Assembly: GCA_004020645.1 (NCBI GenBank)
Contig: SAQL01000026.1
Span: 1 to 64,000, forward strand
Length of the DNA stretch: 64,000 nucleotides
DNA from: Mesorhizobium sp.
GTDB taxonomy: Bacteria; Pseudomonadota; Alphaproteobacteria; Rhizobiales; Rhizobiaceae
Direction: 5' to 3'
The notes below the pieces were generated by a model that worked only from the letters and a program-made list of their open reading frames with translations, made no database searches and had not been told where the DNA came from. The stretch's first letter is position 1. Each line of letters opens with the position of its first letter. The position numbers and the translations under genes are program-made. Shown one piece after another: positions 61,518 to 64,000 of the stretch.

Positions 61518-61802
61518 TCAATCGCGCCAGGCCAGCGGCTGCAGATTTTCGCGGAAGGCGAACCGGACGAGATGCGATTCGATGACCTGCTTGGTCTCGG
61601 TCAATGCGCCGGTGTCGGCCGCTTCCACCACTATGTCCAGCCCTTCGAGACCGGCATTCATGGTAGCCGTGTCGAGGAAAACCGGCACTGCCCATGCCCA
61701 TCGTCAATAAGCGACGTCCACCTTGTGCGCGAAATGCTTGCAAAGCTGCTGGAGATATTTGCCCGCATTCGGTGTTTCGCAGCGCGTGGTGGCAGTCAGC
61801 AT
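61518..61802 (-). pseudogene. DUF2218-family gene with an internal stop
   Basis: ATG at 61802 starts TPNAGKYLQQLCKHFAHKV, which matches the start of DUF2218 proteins, but a TGA stops the frame at 61704 after 32 codons. The same frame resumes the family further on (GLEGLDIVVEAADTGALTE, then ESHLVRFAFRENL, ending AWRD at 61518). Between them, the adjacent frame reads DDGHGQCRF, so two compensating indels of one base are the simplest explanation. DUF2218 genes often neighbour iron-uptake genes in rhizobia, as here. Confidence 0.72.
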
Positions 61803-61943
61803 GGAGACCTCATAATATGATATTTACACTCCACTTATCGTAAGCTATCCCTCCAGACAAGGTCGACCATGAATGGCTGTAGCGACAGGCTCGTCAGCCA
61901 TGCTCCCGGCGGTCCAGACCTTCGAACCAGAAAAAGCGTTCCA

Positions 61944-63653
61944 ATGCTGCTTAGATTTTTCGCCTACTACCGCCCCTGGAGGGGTCTGTTCATCCTGGAT
62001 TTCTGCTGCGCGGTTCTGTCCGGCCTGCTGGAGCTCGGGTTCCCGATGGCGGTCAAGCTGTTCGTCGACGAACTGCTGCCGACGCAGCAATGGCTGCTGA
62101 TCCTTGCTGCGTCGGCCGGCCTGCTTGCCATCTATGCAGTGAACACCGGACTGATGGCGGTCGTGGTCTACTGGGGTCATATGCTCGGCATCAATATCGA
62201 GACCGAGATGCGCCGGAAGAGCTTCGATCACCTGCAGAAGCTCTCGTTCCGCTTCTACGACAATCATAAGACCGGTCACCTCATTGCCCGGGTCACCAAG
62301 GACCTGGAGGAAATCGGCGAGGTTGCGCATCATGGCCCGGAAGACCTGTTCATCGCGATCATGACTTTCATCGGCGCCTTCGCGCTGATGTTCCTGGTCA
62401 ATCCGCAGCTTGCATTGATAACGGCGGCAATTGTTCCGCTGGTCGCCTGGGTGACAAGCCGCTATGGCGCCCGCATGACGCGCAACTGGCAGGCGCTTTA
62501 CGGGCGGGTCGGCGATTTCAACGTTCGCATCGAGGAGAATGTCGGCGGCATGCGGGTGGTGCAGGCTTTCGCCAATGAAGACCACGAGCGCAATCTGTTC
62601 GCGCGTGTCAACGCCAGCTACCGCAAAACCAAGCTCGATGCCTATCGCATCATGGCCGCTAGCACGTCGCTGAGCTACATGAGCATGCGGTTGATCCAAC
62701 TGGTGGTAATGATCGCCGGAAGCTACCTCGTGCTGCGTGGCGAACTTTCCAGTGGCGGCTTCGTTGGCTTCCTGCTTCTCGTCAATGTATTCTTCCGGCC
62801 GATCGACAAAATCAATTCGGTGATTGAAACCTACCCGAAAGGCATCGCCGGATTTCGCCGCTATGCAGCCCTCCTCGACACTGAGCCGGACATCGCGGAT
62901 CGGCCTGGCGCTGTTGACGCACCGGCGCTCCGAGGTGACATCAGCTACCGCGATGTCACCTTCGGCTATAGCGGCGAACGGCCGGTCTTGAAGAACATTG
63001 ATCTCGACATAGCAGCAGGACAAACCATCGCCTTCGTCGGGCCGTCCGGCGCCGGCAAGACGACCCTGTGCTCGCTGCTGCCGCGCTTTTACGAGGTCGA
63101 CAGCGGCGCCATCACGATCGACGGTCTGGATATCCGCGACATGACACTGGCCTCCTTGCGCGGCCAGATCGGTATCGTCCAGCAGGACGTGTTCCTGTTC
63201 GGCGGTACGATCCGCGAGAACATCGCCTATGGCCGGCTGGACGCGGTCGAGAGCGAGATCGTCGAGGCCGCGCGCCGCGCCCGCCTCGACGATCTCATCG
63301 CCTCGCTGCCGGAAGGCCTCGATACGATCATTGGCGAGCGCGGCGTAAAACTTTCGGGTGGTCAGAAGCAGCGCCTGGCAATCGCGCGCATGTTCCTGAA
63401 GAACCCGACCATCCTCATCCTGGACGAGGCAACTTCGGCACTCGACACGCAGACCGAGCGGGAAATCCAGCAGTCGCTGGCAGAGCTTACGCAGGGCCGA
63501 ACGACACTGGTGATCGCACACCGGCTAGCGACGATCCGCAACGCCGATCGCATCGTGGTGGTCGCCGATGCCGGCATCGTTGAACAAGGCCCGCATGATG
63601 AACTGGTGGCGCATGGCGGTGCTTACTCACGACTGGGCGCGGCTCCGGACTGA
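61944..63653 (+). CDS. ABC exporter half-transporter (ATPase plus permease)
   Basis: Homodimeric type I exporter. Membrane domain about residues 1-300 with LGFPMAVKLFVDELLP; ATPase with Walker A GPSGAGKTTLCSLLPRF, Q-loop GIVQQDVFLFGG, signature KLSGGQKQRLAIARMFL, Walker B ILILDEATSALDT, switch LVIAHRLATIR. ATG 61944 (MLLRFFAYYRPWRG) is preferred to the upstream frame start at 61869 since it begins the conserved part; 569 residues. Divergent from the decayed FatB/DUF2218 pair, so a siderophore-related export role is possible but unproven. Confidence 0.83.
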   Translation: MLLRFFAYYRPWRGLFILDFCCAVLSGLLELGFPMAVKLFVDELLPTQQWLLILAASAGLLAIYAVNTGLMAVVVYWGHMLGINIETEMRRKSFDHLQKLSFRFYDNHKTGHLIARVTKDLEEIGEVAHHGPEDLFIAIMTFIGAFALMFLVNPQLALITAAIVPLVAWVTSRYGARMTRNWQALYGRVGDFNVRIEENVGGMRVVQAFANEDHERNLFARVNASYRKTKLDAYRIMAASTSLSYMSMRLIQLVVMIAGSYLVLRGELSSGGFVGFLLLVNVFFRPIDKINSVIETYPKGIAGFRRYAALLDTEPDIADRPGAVDAPALRGDISYRDVTFGYSGERPVLKNIDLDIAAGQTIAFVGPSGAGKTTLCSLLPRFYEVDSGAITIDGLDIRDMTLASLRGQIGIVQQDVFLFGGTIRENIAYGRLDAVESEIVEAARRARLDDLIASLPEGLDTIIGERGVKLSGGQKQRLAIARMFLKNPTILILDEATSALDTQTEREIQQSLAELTQGRTTLVIAHRLATIRNADRIVVVADAGIVEQGPHDELVAHGGAYSRLGAAPD

Positions 63654-63836
63654 CGACGCAGCTCCCAAAGCTGAAGCCGAGGGGAGTTCTACTGAAAGGC
63701 ACCGGTCGGGCTGCGCAACCCCAACCAGCTGACGCCCGATCGGGTGCTCCGGTCGAAGCCCCGCCACCGCTTTCCAAGCGGCGGACGAGCCGCCGATTGG
63801 AGGTCTAATCTCGACGGTGCCGGCCGAACGTTGGTA

Positions 63837-64000
63837 TCAGCGCCCCCAGATCCCCTGCCCATAACCAGGCCCGGGAATATCGAAGATCGAATTTCCTGCC
63901 GGGGTCGGTGCGTTGTCGGCCGTGTTGACACTGGCTGTGCCGCTCAGGTCGACCGCGTAGCCATTGTCGGACACCATCGACTGGTGACCGGTGTTCGGAT
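63837..64000 (-). CDS. C-terminal end of an unknown protein (runs off the right edge)
   Basis: Read leftward, an uninterrupted 53-codon frame enters from the window edge and ends at TGA 63837. The peptide is protein-like and glycine/asparagine rich (HQSMVSDNGYAVDLSG, NAPTPAGNSIFDIPGPG, ending GQGIWGR). The composition suggests an exported or surface protein. No family recognised; most of the gene is outside the window. Confidence 0.5.
   Translation of the reverse strand, partial: PNTGHQSMVSDNGYAVDLSGTASVNTADNAPTPAGNSIFDIPGPGYGQGIWGR

Noticed and set aside
61845..63521. A 558-codon open frame on the minus strand
   Set aside because: Antisense to the ABC exporter with Walker and signature motifs; no recognisable domain.
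1..64000. tRNA, rRNA, CRISPR arrays, phage genes
   Set aside because: None found on reading; no clustered short repeats with spacers and no cloverleaf-like T-loop sequences noticed. A covariance-model scan would be decisive for small RNAs.

Overview
The window reads as a chromosomal or megaplasmid segment of a GC-rich alphaproteobacterium of the Rhizobiales. Mesorhizobium or a close relative is the best guess. Reasons: matABC with a divergent matR, a phn locus with PhnF, many ABC uptake operons each with its own GntR or SorC regulator, EcfG-type stress promoter sequences, and at 34597-34694 an intergenic palindromic repeat of a type I recall as abundant in Mesorhizobium. I see no rRNA, tRNA, CRISPR array, plasmid origin or phage gene.

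Layout. 1-3.5 kb: remains of a phosphonate locus. phnD and a phnC cut off by an IS630-type element face phnM-phnF across a divergent promoter with a PhnF-type operator and a Pho-box-like site. 3.5-4 kb: a Nudix hydrolase. 4.7-18.8 kb: a cell-surface glycan locus with a GT8-like, a GT2 and a GT4 glycosyltransferase, three sulfotransferases of three different classes, a GT-B-like protein, three tandem GT9-like paralogues, an MsbA-type ABC exporter, a GSCFA protein and a TylF-type methyltransferase. 19-20.9 kb: a transglutaminase-like cysteine protease and small unknown proteins.

20.9-29 kb: an SDR gene, a polyamine-type ABC importer (ATPase, Tat-exported binding protein, two permeases), a HisD-family dehydrogenase, a zinc alcohol dehydrogenase and a HutC-type GntR regulator. 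The enzyme set matches HpsO, HpsN and HpsP of 2,3-dihydroxypropane-1-sulfonate (DHPS) oxidation. 29.2-34.5 kb: the malonate operon matA-matB-matC with divergent matR. 34.7-38.6 kb: a glycosyltransferase and glycogen-debranching-type operon, divergent from two tiny hydrophilic proteins across a back-to-back pair of EcfG-like promoters. 38.7-43.5 kb: a complete Liv-type ABC importer. 43.6-45.2 kb: a lipid kinase and a small lipoprotein.

45.5-49.3 kb: an Fe-siderophore-type ABC importer whose ATPase is frameshifted near its 3' end, divergent from a methyltransferase. 49.4-60.8 kb: a long leftward sugar or polyol operon (binding protein, ATPase, permease, SorC regulator, aldo/keto reductase, GlpD/EryB-like dehydrogenase, LsrF-like aldolase, frameshifted FGGY kinase, GMC oxidoreductase). 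Its parts recall lsr and ery operons, but the combination fits neither. 60.9-61.8 kb: decayed iron-acquisition genes (truncated FatB-type binding protein, broken DUF2218 gene). 61.9-63.7 kb: an intact ABC exporter. The right edge holds the C-terminus of an unknown protein.

Common threads. Four binding-protein genes are each followed by a GC-rich hairpin before the next transporter gene, and candidate operators for several of the local regulators can be read from the sequence. Several indels (fecE, the FGGY kinase, DUF2218, fatB) lie in the right third and are either pseudogenes or assembly errors.
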